DNA of 64,000 bases. Source: Sipunculus nudus (lineage: Eukaryota > Annelida > Sipuncula > Golfingiida > Sipunculidae). The position numbers and the translations under genes were made by a program. The notes beneath the pieces were generated by a model. The model saw nothing but the letters and a program-made list of their open reading frames with translations. It was not told where the DNA came from and made no database searches. The stretch covers positions 68,816,300 through 68,880,299 of the forward strand of contig CM049314.1 in NCBI GenBank assembly GCA_026874595.1, in the 5' to 3' direction. This document shows positions 1 to 8,389 of the stretch, piece after piece. Position 1 is the first letter of the stretch. Every line of letters begins with the position of its first letter.

Positions 1-275
1 TAGATTCCTAAATCGTGCAACCTTCTTATATTATATGGTGATGAGAAAGAAAAGCAAAAGTCCCCGTAAAATAACAATAATTTCGTAAAAGGTAGACCGT
101 TGACGATTCATAGACACTCAACAGTTCACACCATCAATGATAGTACCTTCGTGAGTCGCATGTTGGCTTCCTGGTGCACTAAACCTTGCATCTAATTTGT
201 AGCAGTACGTTACTGATAGTCTGCACATGTGATTGGGCTTAAATCACATATTTGAATCAGTATATTAAATAACAG
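1..275. other. Intron sequence at the left edge
   Basis: No coding similarity, repeat unit or RNA gene was recognised here. It lies upstream of a 34-codon ankyrin exon that has a normal splice acceptor, so it is read as intron of a gene that starts outside the window. Confidence 0.5.
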
Positions 276-377
276 GTATATCTGAAGAAAGCGCTGATTC
301 ATGCGGTCAGAGGAAATCATCTTGCAGTAATCCAGGAAATCGTAGAACACGCCAAAACGACACACAGTAACATAGTT
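276..377 (+). CDS. Ankyrin exon A1 (34 codons, 5'-partial gene A)
   Basis: The exon is bordered by AACAG before 276 and GTACGT after 377. It is open for 34 codons in phase 0 and has the ankyrin helix pattern KALIHAVRGNHLAVIQEIVE. It matches exon B3 (7415-7516) in length (102 nt) and register; that exon has KTALDYATKGNH at the same place. Ankyrin repeats are protein-binding scaffolds, so no reaction is implied. This is the first visible exon of gene A, whose start lies off the left edge. It was recognised by pattern only, without a database search. Confidence 0.6.
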
Positions 378-598
378 GTACGTATTATTTCTATACCCGT
401 CCGGTTTTGAAAGGTGTACCAGGATTTTCATCTAAGAATGTTGTGCATTAAAGTAAAGAAACACAGGGTATATAAACATATATAAAGAATCTTAATCAAA
501 TGTAAAAAAAGATTTACACAACATTGACATATATATTTGTGTGTGTGAATGGGTGTGATCTTTGTAACATCTTTGTTTTATTTGTTTTTACTCTACAG

Positions 599-703
599 GA
601 AATATTCGACAAGCCCTTCAACATAGCACGTAAAACCGGACTAGACAAAGTGTTACAGGTGTTCCTAGATGTGGAAGAATATCTTCGGGCTGTTGGACCC
701 GAG
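599..703 (+). CDS. Ankyrin-type exon A2 (35 codons)
   Basis: The acceptor is TTTTTACTCTACAG ending at 598 and the donor GTATTA begins at 704. The exon is 105 nt in phase 0 and continues the frame of exon A1. It encodes EIFDKPFNIARKTGLDKVLQ and then VFLDVEEYLRAVGPE, a degenerate ankyrin repeat. The counterpart in block B (around 7680-7770) reads IFESALTEARTAGAREIVKL and then FLDIPEYMPLIRHK, so the two are clearly paralogous. In A the splice phases on both sides agree; in B the acceptor is disturbed. Confidence 0.65.
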
Positions 704-981
704 GTATTAAATGTTCTTTTTTTCTAAAATAAATGTCAAGTTTTGATAAACTGATTTTTTATTTATGTGAATAAAATATACGCCTTTTTTGAGTCAGTTA
801 TCATGTACAGAATGTCAAAAGGTGTTAATTAAATATAATTTATACTTTATTTTCATATAATGGTTTTTATTTGTATAAAATATACACCTTTTGCAGTCAG
901 TTGTCATCACTAATTGTAAAACTACGTTTAGCATTATGTATAATATATAATATATTTCCATAAAATGGCTGTTTATCTCAG

Positions 982-1080
982 TTTGGCCGTTTCCTATTTG
1001 ATGCTGTTGGGCTTCAACATGATGGTGTTGCAGCACTTTTCCTTAAACATGGGGCGGATCCAAATGTTGTATCAAGATTG
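982..1080 (+). CDS. Ankyrin exon A3 (33 codons)
   Basis: The exon lies between TATCTCAG (ends 981) and GTTTGT (1081). It is 99 nt, the classic length of one ankyrin repeat, in phase 0 at both ends. The encoded repeat has the canonical finger AALFLKHGADPNVV. Its block B counterpart (8020-8118, also 99 nt) reads ITLYLEHGALPNF at the same place. The HGADPN-type turn makes this one of the most secure ankyrin repeats in the window. Confidence 0.8.
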
Positions 1081-1209
1081 GTTTGTGGACTTTGTTTTAT
1101 TCGTCACGTATTGACAATCAAAATAAAGCAACAAAGATAGTATATTTCAAATTTCTTTCCACAGTGTATTTAATCTGTTTTGAAATTACGCTCAGGCATT
1201 TATTACCAG

Positions 1210-1314
1210 GATGGTTTCACGCCACTTATGGTCGCAGTGGCCTTGAAGAATAAAGTGGGTGTAAAAATATTTCTTGACCATGGATCAAACCCTGAAATTA
1301 CTGCAAAAAATCAG
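1210..1314 (+). CDS. Ankyrin exon A4 (35 codons)
   Basis: The acceptor is TTATTACCAG (ends 1209) and the donor GTACTT begins at 1315. It encodes DGFTPLMVAVALKNKVGVKI and then FLDHGSNPEITAKNQ, a textbook ankyrin repeat with the TPL helix start and HG turn. The length (105 nt) and phase 0 equal those of exon B6 (8285-8389). An alternative AG at 1196 gives a stop in the incoming phase, so the 1209 acceptor is preferred. Confidence 0.8.
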
Positions 1315-2756
1315 GTACTTGGTTAATCTTTTTTTCATGATTATCTTTTACTATTTAATGAATAAAATTTTTATTCTAATAGATCACACATATTAAACGA
1401 CACTGTTGAAAATCTGCTCTATAATAAGGAATCCATTGCAATAACATAAAACATTACATTATTTGACTGATCAGAGAGATTCGCTTGAGAAGAAGTTTTA
1501 CAAATGGCCACAGTATCTGAGAACATGAATAATCGATGCAAGTTTCAAGTGGTAACAGTGTTTTTCTTTAACTTCAAAGTTATGTGCCCTGCGGACTCAA
1601 TATTCACAACATACTACTTGAAAAGACAGATGAATAACATAGAATAATTCCAATAGGTGCATACATCTTAGTCTTCAAAGCCAGACATCTTAGTTTTCAC
1701 TCACAATACGACACACTTAACAGATACTGTGGACCTATCCGTTTCTCAACCACTTCATGAAGACGTTGTGCAGCATAAACGCTGCAAAATCCTTAGAATC
1801 TCACATGCCAAATGAAAAGACAGCCCAACTTACCAGCTGAATTATGTTCAATAAACAAATGCTTAGCCGATGTCTTCAAACAAACAGAAGCACCTATTTA
1901 CAATTTGTATAAATTAAGAATAACCCGTTAAACCACGCTTCAAAACTAGACAGAACAGGATTATGATATTTGCTCTCTAACTTTAATATATTTAAAAAAT
2001 TCCTCACCCCTTTACTAAAGACATTTATTCAGTACATCAAAAGCAAGGTTTTATTCTCACATAAAACCAACAAACAGATTTATAGAATGTTTGCTCTGCA
2101 TATGACGTCACGTTCAGAATGACATATATATCTTTCATAGTCCGCGTTGTTTACCATTTTGCCCAAAAAAGTTTAGTTCGGACATATGCGGACGGATTTC
2201 TAGAAAGATTTGCCCTGCATATGACGTCACATTGAGAATGAAAAATTTATCTTACATAGTCCGCGTTGTTCACCATTTTGTCAAGAAAAGTTCAGTGCGG
2301 ACATATGCGGACGGATTTCCAGAAAGTTTGCCCTGCATATGACGTCACATTCATAATGACAAATTGATATCACATAGTACTGGTTCTTCACCATTTTGTC
2401 CAGAAAAGTTCAGTGCGGACGGCTGGGGACATAGGGAATGGTTGCTGCGGAAGAACTGTTATGTTTCAGCCAATATTTTAAGCCGTGAATAGATCTTCTT
2501 CAAGCTTAGTATTACAATAAGCATTCACATAACGTCTAGAATGAATACTATGACCGAAGCGATGAAGCAATGTTTATGTCTAGTGGCAGAGATATCAATG
2601 CAGAGATCGCGGTGGATAAAGTATTTATTCTAACTTTCTTGAAAATTCCTACTTGTAAACCTTCCTTTCAAAAACCCATGTATTGCTGTGAGAACTAAGA
2701 ATAATCTCAATTATATCACAATTGTGTTCTTTTAATTTTTCCATTAATATTTGAAG
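1315..2756. other. Intron between ankyrin exons A4 and A5
   Basis: No exon is needed here, because exons A4 and A5 join in phase 0. The only structured content seen is the 119-bp tandem repeat listed separately at 2084-2425. The rest is AT-rich sequence with no recognisable gene. Confidence 0.6.
2084..2425. repeat. 119-bp tandem repeat, three units, each with TGACGTCA
   Basis: The phrase CCCTGCATATGACGTCAC (or CTCTGCATATG in unit 1) recurs so that the TGACGTCA palindromes sit at 2103-2110, 2222-2229 and 2340-2347, spacings of 119 and 118 bp. Other shared phrases are CATAGTCCGCGTTGTT, CACCATTTTGTC and AGTTCAGTGCGGAC. Unit 3 is the most diverged at its right end. The palindrome equals the consensus cyclic-AMP response element, but function is not shown. 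Confidence 0.9.
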
Positions 2757-2843
2757 CACACGGCACTGCTCCTAGCCGCAAAGTCAGGAGAGCAGGCCAT
2801 CATGAACCTCGTGCTACACTACAGTAGACAGCCGAGTGGTCAT
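2757..2843 (+). CDS. Ankyrin exon A5 (29 codons)
   Basis: The acceptor is ATATTTGAAG (ends 2756) and the strong donor GTAAGT starts at 2844. The exon is 87 nt in phase 0. It encodes HTALLLAAKSGEQAIMNLVL, the first two helices of an ankyrin repeat, followed by a tail (HYSRQPSGH) that no longer fits the repeat. It is the last ankyrin exon before the CARD exons of block A and aligns with exon B7 (ETPLLQASKLGFSDIVDLLL). Confidence 0.75.
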
Positions 2844-3020
2844 GTAAGTTGCCAAAACAGTCTACTTGATGGCTTTCTATTGATACCTGAAGAAAGCTTA
2901 TAATGAAAATGTATATATCAATAACGGGTATCCATTTAAAATACTTTGCGCCTATGAGAAGCATTTGTTAAACTCTCACTTGCAAAACAATATTTCATTC
3001 ATTTAATCCGTGACTTTTAG

Positions 3021-3063
3021 GAAGGGGAACTTCTTTCTGAAGGCCAATCACAGATGCGTACAG
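3021..3063 (+). CDS. Short linker exon A6 between ankyrin and CARD parts
   Basis: The exon lies between CGTGACTTTTAG (ends 3020) and GTATGA (3064). It is 43 nt, enters in phase 0 and leaves one extra base, which joins the TT at 3411 to give a valine codon. It encodes the polar linker EGELLSEGQSQMRT. The phase fits both neighbours exactly, which supports it despite its small size. Confidence 0.55.
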
Positions 3064-3410
3064 GTATGAACCCTGAAAGTAATAATGGTAAATTGTACAT
3101 CTATAAGTTGGTTTAACAATATTATGTAGTAACTGAAATAAAGTTTCTTTGTCCATAGTATACCTAAATTATACCTAAGTTTGAAAAAACTAACTTTTTT
3201 GTACCGGTAAAGTGTGGTCTTCCTGGTCACTATAAACTAATCTTAGCAAAGTCGTGTGTATATATCGGAGATAATTATGTATTCATTGTGTCGATGAATG
3301 TGATTGGGTACATGTTTCAATATTGTTACAAAAACATTATTCCCTCTAAACCGTGCCCGAAGCTAATTTTTAAAGTTATAGATATTGCCTGCATCCAGAA
3401 TCCAAGACAG

Positions 3411-3706
3411 TTGTGGAAACAAATGGCGGAACCTCCATTGCCACTGTCATCAAAGCTTACAAATGGCTCGTCCCGGTTACCAGCTATATAATTCGGAGCC
3501 AAGGTGTATCTCTCGTTGAAGCTGGAGTTATAACAGAGCAAGAGAGACGGCACCTGTGCGTTAAGGATGGAAACGCTATTTGTGATCATCTCCGTAAAAA
3601 GGGCAAACACATCTTTGACAGGTTTTTAAGGTGTCTCGAGGAACCACATGAGCATGAACCTGCGGCACTACTTACCAAGAGAAAGTTTTGTTTCGACAGA
3701 GATTAG
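3411..3706 (+). CDS. CARD-domain exon A7, in-frame stop at 3704-3706
   Basis: The acceptor is ATCCAAGACAG (ends 3410), and the incoming phase matches exon A6. The 97 codons from 3413 have the helix layout of a caspase-recruitment domain: a start around YIIRSQGVSLVEAG, helix 3 VITEQERRHL, helix 4 NAICDHLRKKG, helix 5 HIFDRFLRCLEE and helix 6 HEPAALLTKR, then TAG. CARDs assemble with other CARDs in innate immune and apoptotic signalling in the cytosol. Taken literally, gene A would be an ankyrin-CARD protein ending here. No close AATAAA follows; the nearest is at 4064-4069. A different donor could skip the stop and continue to the second CARD, but no donor seen gives a matching phase. The CARD call rests on pattern recognition and was not searched. 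Confidence 0.6.
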
Positions 3707-3891
3707 CCTTGTAACCTGGTTATGTTTAAGTATATTCCATCTCCTTTTTTACTTAGGTTGCAGATGGTCTCAAAAACTATGCATGCGACAGCAATACTTA
3801 AATACCGTTCATTGCCTCTGGGCAACAAAATGAAAACCCTACACCTAAAAACTTACTAATCTATTCAATTTCGAATCCATGTTATTTTTAG

Positions 3892-4045
3892 TAGGGAGAG
3901 GCGAGAGGTGCTTGAGACTGCATATTGACGAAATAATGGGCTTTGAGAAACTGCTAGACACGTGTTCACTTGAATTCACTCCATCTTTAGTTACAAGTCT
4001 TGAGAAGCCGAAGTTATTGACGACGATCACATAAAACATTGCTTG
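3892..4045 (+). pseudogene. N-terminal half of a second CARD, frame broken at 4002-4006
   Basis: The acceptor region TATTTTTAGTAG allows an exon start at 3892 or 3895. Reading from 3894 gives LRLHIDEIMGFEKLLDTCSL and then EFTPSLVTSLE, CARD helices 1-3. That frame meets TAA at 4032-4034. From 4004 a different frame (+2) reads EAEVIDDDHIKHCL and runs exactly in phase 0 to the strong donor GTAAGA at 4046, and the next exon continues the CARD. In that second frame a TGA (4001-4003) sits just upstream of 4004. The simplest reading is a 1- or 2-base indel, biological or from assembly, inside one CARD exon. The upstream join to exon A7 is also unresolved. Confidence 0.45.
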
Positions 4046-4420
4046 GTAAGAACCAAAAAATAGAATAAACTTTTTCCAATATAATGAAAACTTGTAATGT
4101 GAAAGTGATTCCTGATTCCTGAAAAATGACTATTTCTTGAAGAAAAACACATTTGTAGTAAGTATCCTCAGGGCTATTTATCAAAATTTTACATTTATCT
4201 CAATAAAATTGAACAAACTGTTAACTTCAAACGAAGAGATCTGCACTCCTTGGCATGATGCCATTGGCCTAGCCATAGCCGTTCCCTTTTCATTGCCTGA
4301 AATAGATGTAAAAATGACATACTGATAAATGTTAAGTGGTATCCATGCAATTTACACTTAAGTGCCTCATATATCTGATACACACGGAAACACTTATTCT
4401 GATTTTTCCTTTTTCTGTAG

Positions 4421-4568
4421 CTTCAGCCTCGCAACAGGCCCAAGCATTCGCTATTTCTTGAGATGTTGGCGGAAAAAGACGAAGAAACATTCGAACAGTC
4501 TATTCAATGTCTCCAAGATAGCACAGAGCCTGGCCACAGAATTATCGCCAAACGCTTGAGGCAGTTAG
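4421..4568 (+). CDS. C-terminal half of the second CARD (exon A9, 49 codons)
   Basis: The pyrimidine-rich acceptor TTTTTCTGTAG ends at 4420 and the donor GTAACA begins at 4569. The exon is 148 nt, phase 0 in, one base left over. It encodes HSLFLEMLAEKDEETFEQSI and then QCLQDSTEPGHRIIAKRLRQL, CARD helices 4-6 with the usual acidic helix 5 and a closing basic helix. It follows the second frame of the preceding half-CARD without a phase error. The downstream join to 4804 is also in phase. Confidence 0.6.
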
Positions 4569-4803
4569 GTAACAAAATATATCAAGCTTGCATTTGATAT
4601 TTTTGTTTGCTGGGGCCATCTTGGCCGCCGTCTAGGAATTAAGCTATAAAAAGTAAATTCCACGTGGCCCCATATAAGAAAATATTGACTATGGTCTGAC
4701 GTACTGGAGAAAATTTCTGCCCTATTTTTTCTTAATATATAGCCTACCCGCAGTACTAGATTTATTTTATCACAGCATTTACATGTTTTCTTGTGATTTA
4801 AAG

Positions 4804-4832
4804 GAGAAACTCCCCGACCAATTACAGCAGAG
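4804..4832 (+). CDS. Mini-exon A10 (29 nt) after the second CARD
   Basis: The exon lies between TGATTTAAAG (ends 4803) and the strong donor GTAAGA (4833). It takes the one base left by exon A9 to make a glycine codon and then reads ETPRPITAE, leaving phase 0. Its support is the perfect phase match on both sides and good splice signals. As a 29-nt exon it needs transcript confirmation. Confidence 0.4.
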
Positions 4833-5373
4833 GTAAGACATTTCAAACATGCTTAACTTATTTCATTTCTCGGTAGAGCATAAACTATTGAAAGAAAAGC
4901 AAACAAAATTATTTCATTTTGCTATTCAGTATTCAATGACAATTTATTTGCTTCATCAAAATACAACATGTTCACCATCAAATAATACTTTTATATACTT
5001 GGTCATTTGGATATCTTCTTTATATATCTGATAAGTTGCAATGTTGAATTTAAATCTTAAAATAAGTAGGTTAAACAGGCATTTAATAGGGACAAAGGAA
5101 AGATCATCAATACACGGATTATAACCTACGTTATGTTTAAATAAGAGGGGCTGAACAATACATTTTCGTGCCCCAGGTCTAGGGAAACTCAATCCAACCT
5201 GTAAGGGAAAGAATAAAGAATATTTACAGAATGATCAAGTTTGTGCAGCATAAACCCTTCATATTTCTTTTCCGTTCTTCATGAAAGTGTCTTACTCATA
5301 TAATCGGTAGGAGAATGATTACTATGCATATTTCCTGCTATACCCAATTCCAAAATATTACTCTCTATTTCAG
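4833..5373. other. Intron, nothing recognised
   Basis: AT-rich sequence between the mini-exon and the 111-codon exon. No coding pattern, tandem repeat or mobile-element end was recognised on either strand. Confidence 0.5.
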
Positions 5374-5706
5374 TTAACATTGAATATTCTCCAAGGATCT
5401 AAAAAGGCATGCAGCAGGGTATATAGATATATCCGCAATGTACTTAGAAATCCACCAATCAATCCTGCTGATCCTTCCAATTATAATGGCAGTCCGAAAA
5501 GTCAAACAGAAAAAGTCGACCCTCGGGCATACCAGATAACCTATCTTCTGGAAAATGCGTTCCGCCATTTAATGCCGAAAACAGCACGAGTCTCAAAGAA
5601 TGGGGTTACTTTGCACTGCATGTGCAAAAGTTTGGATGACTGTGAGATCTTGCGCTTAGCCTTCAAAAACAAGTTTACATTTTTTTCCGCTGAAAATTAT
5701 TTTCCG
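5374..5706 (+). CDS. 111-codon exon A11 of unrecognised function
   Basis: The acceptor TCTCTATTTCAG ends at 5373, and phase 0 matches the mini-exon. All 111 codons are open up to CCG at 5704-5706, followed by a possible donor GTAATG. If that donor is not used, the frame stops two codons later. The first half is basic and helical (SKKACSRVYRYIRNVLRNPP), the middle is polar, and the last part looks like strand-helix (NGVTLHCMCKSLDDCEILRL). That last part loosely resembles small alpha/beta modules that follow CARDs in some invertebrate proteins (TRADD-N-like). This comparison is from memory and weak. No function is assigned. Confidence 0.5.
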
Positions 5707-5816
5707 GTAATGTAACATGCAGAATTACCACTTATAATAACTTCATCACAGAATCAAGACAGGTTTGGTATCTTAAATAGTATTAATTTAATGAGAAACA
5801 CGCCTTTTAATTGCAG

Positions 5817-5860
5817 GGCAACCGGTGGTCACACAATTCCAAGTCAATGAGTCACTAAGG
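5817..5860 (+). CDS. Possible exon A12 (44 nt), phase conflict with A11
   Basis: The acceptor is TTTAATTGCAG (ends 5816) and the donor GTATGA begins at 5861. If one base is carried in, the exon reads QPVVTQFQVNESLR and joins cleanly to the exon at 5957. If entered in phase 0, as exon A11 predicts, it stops at TAA after 13 codons. One of the two readings must be wrong, or a base is missing near 5706. Confidence 0.3.
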
Positions 5861-5956
5861 GTATGACATTTGTTTGTTAACACATACCTATAATAATATA
5901 TAATTAATATATCTTTATTTATATTTTTGAATAATGGTTTAATTATTTTCTTACAG

Positions 5957-6019
5957 ACACCTGTTAGGATAATTTGCATTCATGCGAATGTATACATATG
6001 TTTCAAGAAAAAAATGTAA
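5957..6019 (+). CDS. Possible terminal exon A13 of block A
   Basis: The acceptor TTTTCTTACAG ends at 5956. In phase 0 the exon reads TPVRIICIHANVYICFKKKM and stops at TAA 6017-6019. AATAAA candidates follow at 6340-6345 and around 6468-6478. The acceptor is good but the sequence is not diagnostic, so this is a tentative 3' end for the CARD-containing transcript. Confidence 0.3.
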   Translation, partial: TPVRIICIHANVYICFKKKM

Positions 6020-6742
6020 TATTTACTTTAAGATGTCTTAAAAGGAAGGGTCTCCAATGTACTTTATTACTATATTTAATTGCTCTGCTTTCAAGTGTTG
6101 TTGTTCACATCTTTATGATATAACAGCAATCATATTTTTACTCAATCAGCCTGTATCATGTATATTTAAACTCAAAATATTCTCAAGTTATTTTATCGAT
6201 ACAAAACAAGATACTTGAAAGAATGAGTGAAGAGAATTATTCACGTGCCTCTCCTAAGGCCTGGATAAACATCCCACTTCTCCCAAAATTGAACTTTATC
6301 ATTTTTAAAAATTTCTTTACAATGGCAATCTAAAGCGTTAATAAATTCCAAGAATGAACGAAATTGTCCTTTTAGCAACGGTAGGAATATTGTTAACTAA
6401 GTAAATATTCTTTATATAAATTTGATAAATTGTTAAGCATATTTCACTGAAGTCAGAATATCTGGAGAAATAAATAAACAGGAATAATCATATGACCTCT
6501 GTTAACAAACAAATGATAAATAACTAGATGTTTCAGGTGGGAGGGTTTAAACGAGAAACAAAATATATGTGTAAGTACTTTTGCGTTCGCGTTTCTATGT
6601 TTAAATAGTATCATCCTGCATATGAAATCAATGGTGCTGAACGGTCAATGCATATTAATTTTTAATGCACGGGTGATTTACCGTATACAGTTTTTCTATC
6701 TTTGCCATGGTTTTCTCACATCAAGATCTTTTATATTTTCAG
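6020..6742. other. Spacer between blocks A and B, with polyA-like signals
   Basis: AATAAA occurs at 6340-6345 and again near 6468-6478, which could end a block A transcript. At 6537-6570 a 34-nt stretch lies between TTTCAG and a strong GTAAGT donor. In one phase it reads WEGLNEKQNIC and would join the next ankyrin exon in phase 0, so it may be an N-terminal exon of block B. No clear start codon exon was found. Confidence 0.35.
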
Positions 6743-6830
6743 GATGTAAAGACAGCGCTCATGTTTGCAGCTGGAAATGACCACAACAACATACTCTCCA
6801 GGCTATTGGAACAGGGAGCCGATCTCACAA
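6743..6830 (+). CDS. Ankyrin exon B1 (29 codons plus one base)
   Basis: The acceptor TTATATTTTCAG ends at 6742 and the donor GTGAGC begins at 6831. The exon encodes DVKTALMFAAGNDHNNILSR and then LLEQGADLT, a clear ankyrin repeat. It leaves one extra base, but the next ankyrin exon enters in phase 0, so the junction is out of frame as read. A small exon may be missed in between, or the locus carries an indel. Confidence 0.6.
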
Positions 6831-7165
6831 GTGAGCTCCTCTACTGAAGTCAAATTTATGCATTAAACTAACGAATTGAAAGAATGGGTTAAATAAACAG
6901 AAGTGTTTTCAATTTGTTTATCGATATCGACAAATACCAATTTTTTTAATACAGTTAACACTAAGCTGGCTTTTAGTAGGCTATGCGTTTTCTTTTTTTT
7001 TTTCATCTTAAAAAAATCTTTATGTGACAAAATTGCATTATTTTATCCCATAATGTTAAGTATAAGCCCTATATCCATCCCTTTATTTTATTCCAATATA
7101 TTTAAATCATAATTATTTTTTTTTCAAGATATTATTATTAATGCTGAATGCTCTTATTAATGTAG

Positions 7166-7264
7166 AACAAAAAGACGGCACTTATTTGTGCAGCAGAAAA
7201 AGGCAACAAAGAAGCGGTTTCTATCCTTCTGGAGAAGGGGGCCGATGTCACTTATGCAGTTCAT
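7166..7264 (+). CDS. Ankyrin exon B2 (33 codons)
   Basis: The exon lies between AATGTAG (ends 7165) and GTAAGT (7265). It is 99 nt in phase 0 and encodes NKKTALICAAEKGNKEAVSI and then LLEKGADVTYAVH, a near-consensus ankyrin repeat. The codon just upstream in this frame is TAG, so the exon cannot extend further left. Confidence 0.8.
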
Positions 7265-7414
7265 GTAAGTGTTTGTACGTAATGTTGCCCTGAATACTCA
7301 AACATAGCTACTACTTTATTTTTCAATCTGATATTATATATATATATATAACATAATGGTGCATAAATTCGATTTCTAGAAGCAAAGTAAACATTATTGC
7401 TGTTACAATGGCAG

Positions 7415-7516
7415 AATTCCAACAAAACAGCACTTGACTATGCCACAAAGGGAAACCATATCGATACAGTACGGGAACTCGTGAATCATGTCATAGGACA
7501 ACAAATGGACCTAAGA
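7415..7516 (+). CDS. Ankyrin exon B3 (34 codons)
   Basis: The acceptor CAATGGCAG ends at 7414 and the donor GTAAGT begins at 7517. The exon reads NSNKTALDYATKGNHIDTVR and then ELVNHVIGQQMDLR. It is 102 nt in phase 0 and is the counterpart of exon A1 (276-377), which has the same length and the shared GNH core. Confidence 0.75.
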
Positions 7517-7679
7517 GTAAGTATAATGAATTTCCTGCAACCATTCCATCGCGGCGGTATCATGTGAGCATACATTTCTTTATATAACGCGTTGCCAAGT
7601 TTTCAATAGGCTTTATTAACCATATGTAGATATGTCAATAAGTCACATTTGTGATAGAACTGTTATATATATTTGAAAG

Positions 7680-7770
7680 CGCTCTTACTGAAGCACGAAC
7701 AGCTGGAGCCCGAGAAATTGTGAAGCTCTTTCTGGACATTCCAGAATATATGCCCTTAATCCGGCATAAG
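7680..7770 (+). CDS. Ankyrin-type exon B4 with disturbed acceptor
   Basis: The frame reads ALTEARTAGAREIVKLFLDI and then PEYMPLIRHK up to the donor GTATAG at 7771. It matches exon A2 residue for residue, including several residues further upstream (YIFES against EIFDK). At the position where A2 has its acceptor, block B has TTATATATA with no AG. The only nearby AGs (7657 and 7679) give the wrong phase relative to exon B3. The exon may be skipped, use a cryptic site, or belong to a decaying copy. Confidence 0.5.
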
Positions 7771-8019
7771 GTATAGAGGATTTTTCAAATTTATTTCATT
7801 CGTCTACATATATATTGGGCTGGGTTCTTATGATATTTATAACATACAAAGATCTTTAAGATAGATACATGTAATTTCAAGAAGTTCAAGGAACGCATAT
7901 CAGGAAATATATATTAAAGTAATGAGTTCTCTTAAGTTATTCTTTAATCTAAATTAAGAATTCTGTTGAAATTATAAATGTATATACAGCTCTGCAGCAC
8001 ATATTTTTCTGTCTTGTAG

Positions 8020-8118
8020 CTGTGCCATTTTCTGCATAATGCGGCGTCTGCTAGTCATAACGAACTGATCACATTGTACCTTGAGCATGGAGCTCTTCCT
8101 AATTTTAGCAGCTTTTTG
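8020..8118 (+). CDS. Ankyrin exon B5 (33 codons)
   Basis: The exon lies between TTTCTGTCTTGTAG (ends 8019) and GTATAT (8119). It is 99 nt in phase 0 and encodes LCHFLHNAASASHNELITLY and then LEHGALPNFSSFL, with the HGALPN turn typical of ankyrin fingers. It is the counterpart of exon A3. Confidence 0.8.
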
Positions 8119-8284
8119 GTATATACGTTGTTTTTTCATTTGTTCGCTAATTATTCAATATTTACCTAATAATACCCTATAATTATTCAATATTTATAAA
8201 CGAACTAATGGTCATATTTACACGAGCATTTAGTTAAATTTAATTCAGGTACAGCTTTTTGCATGAATTATTTTCTATTTTCAG

Positions 8285-8389
8285 GCTAGATGTACACCGC
8301 TTTATATAGCAGTAACTGTGGGCGATATGAAGTCCGTAAAAATATTACTTGAGCATGGAGTCAATCCAAATTTTACGTCACGATATGGG
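8285..8389 (+). CDS. Ankyrin exon B6 (35 codons)
   Basis: The acceptor TTCTATTTTCAG ends at 8284 and the donor GTATGA begins at 8390. It encodes ARCTPLYIAVTVGDMKSVKI and then LLEHGVNPNFTSRYG, a canonical repeat. It is 105 nt in phase 0, the same as exon A4. Confidence 0.85.

Noticed and set aside
2084-2425. CRISPR-like regular spacing of a repeated phrase
   Set aside because: The whole 119-bp unit is repeated, not a short repeat with unique spacers, and the DNA is clearly eukaryotic.
3326-3610. 94-codon minus-strand frame
   Set aside because: It is the antisense of the CARD exon, which has matching splice phases and domain content on the + strand.
3892-4045. Micro-intron removing the frame change in the second CARD
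   Set aside because: No GT..AG pair inside the exon gives an intron of plausible size that restores the frame.
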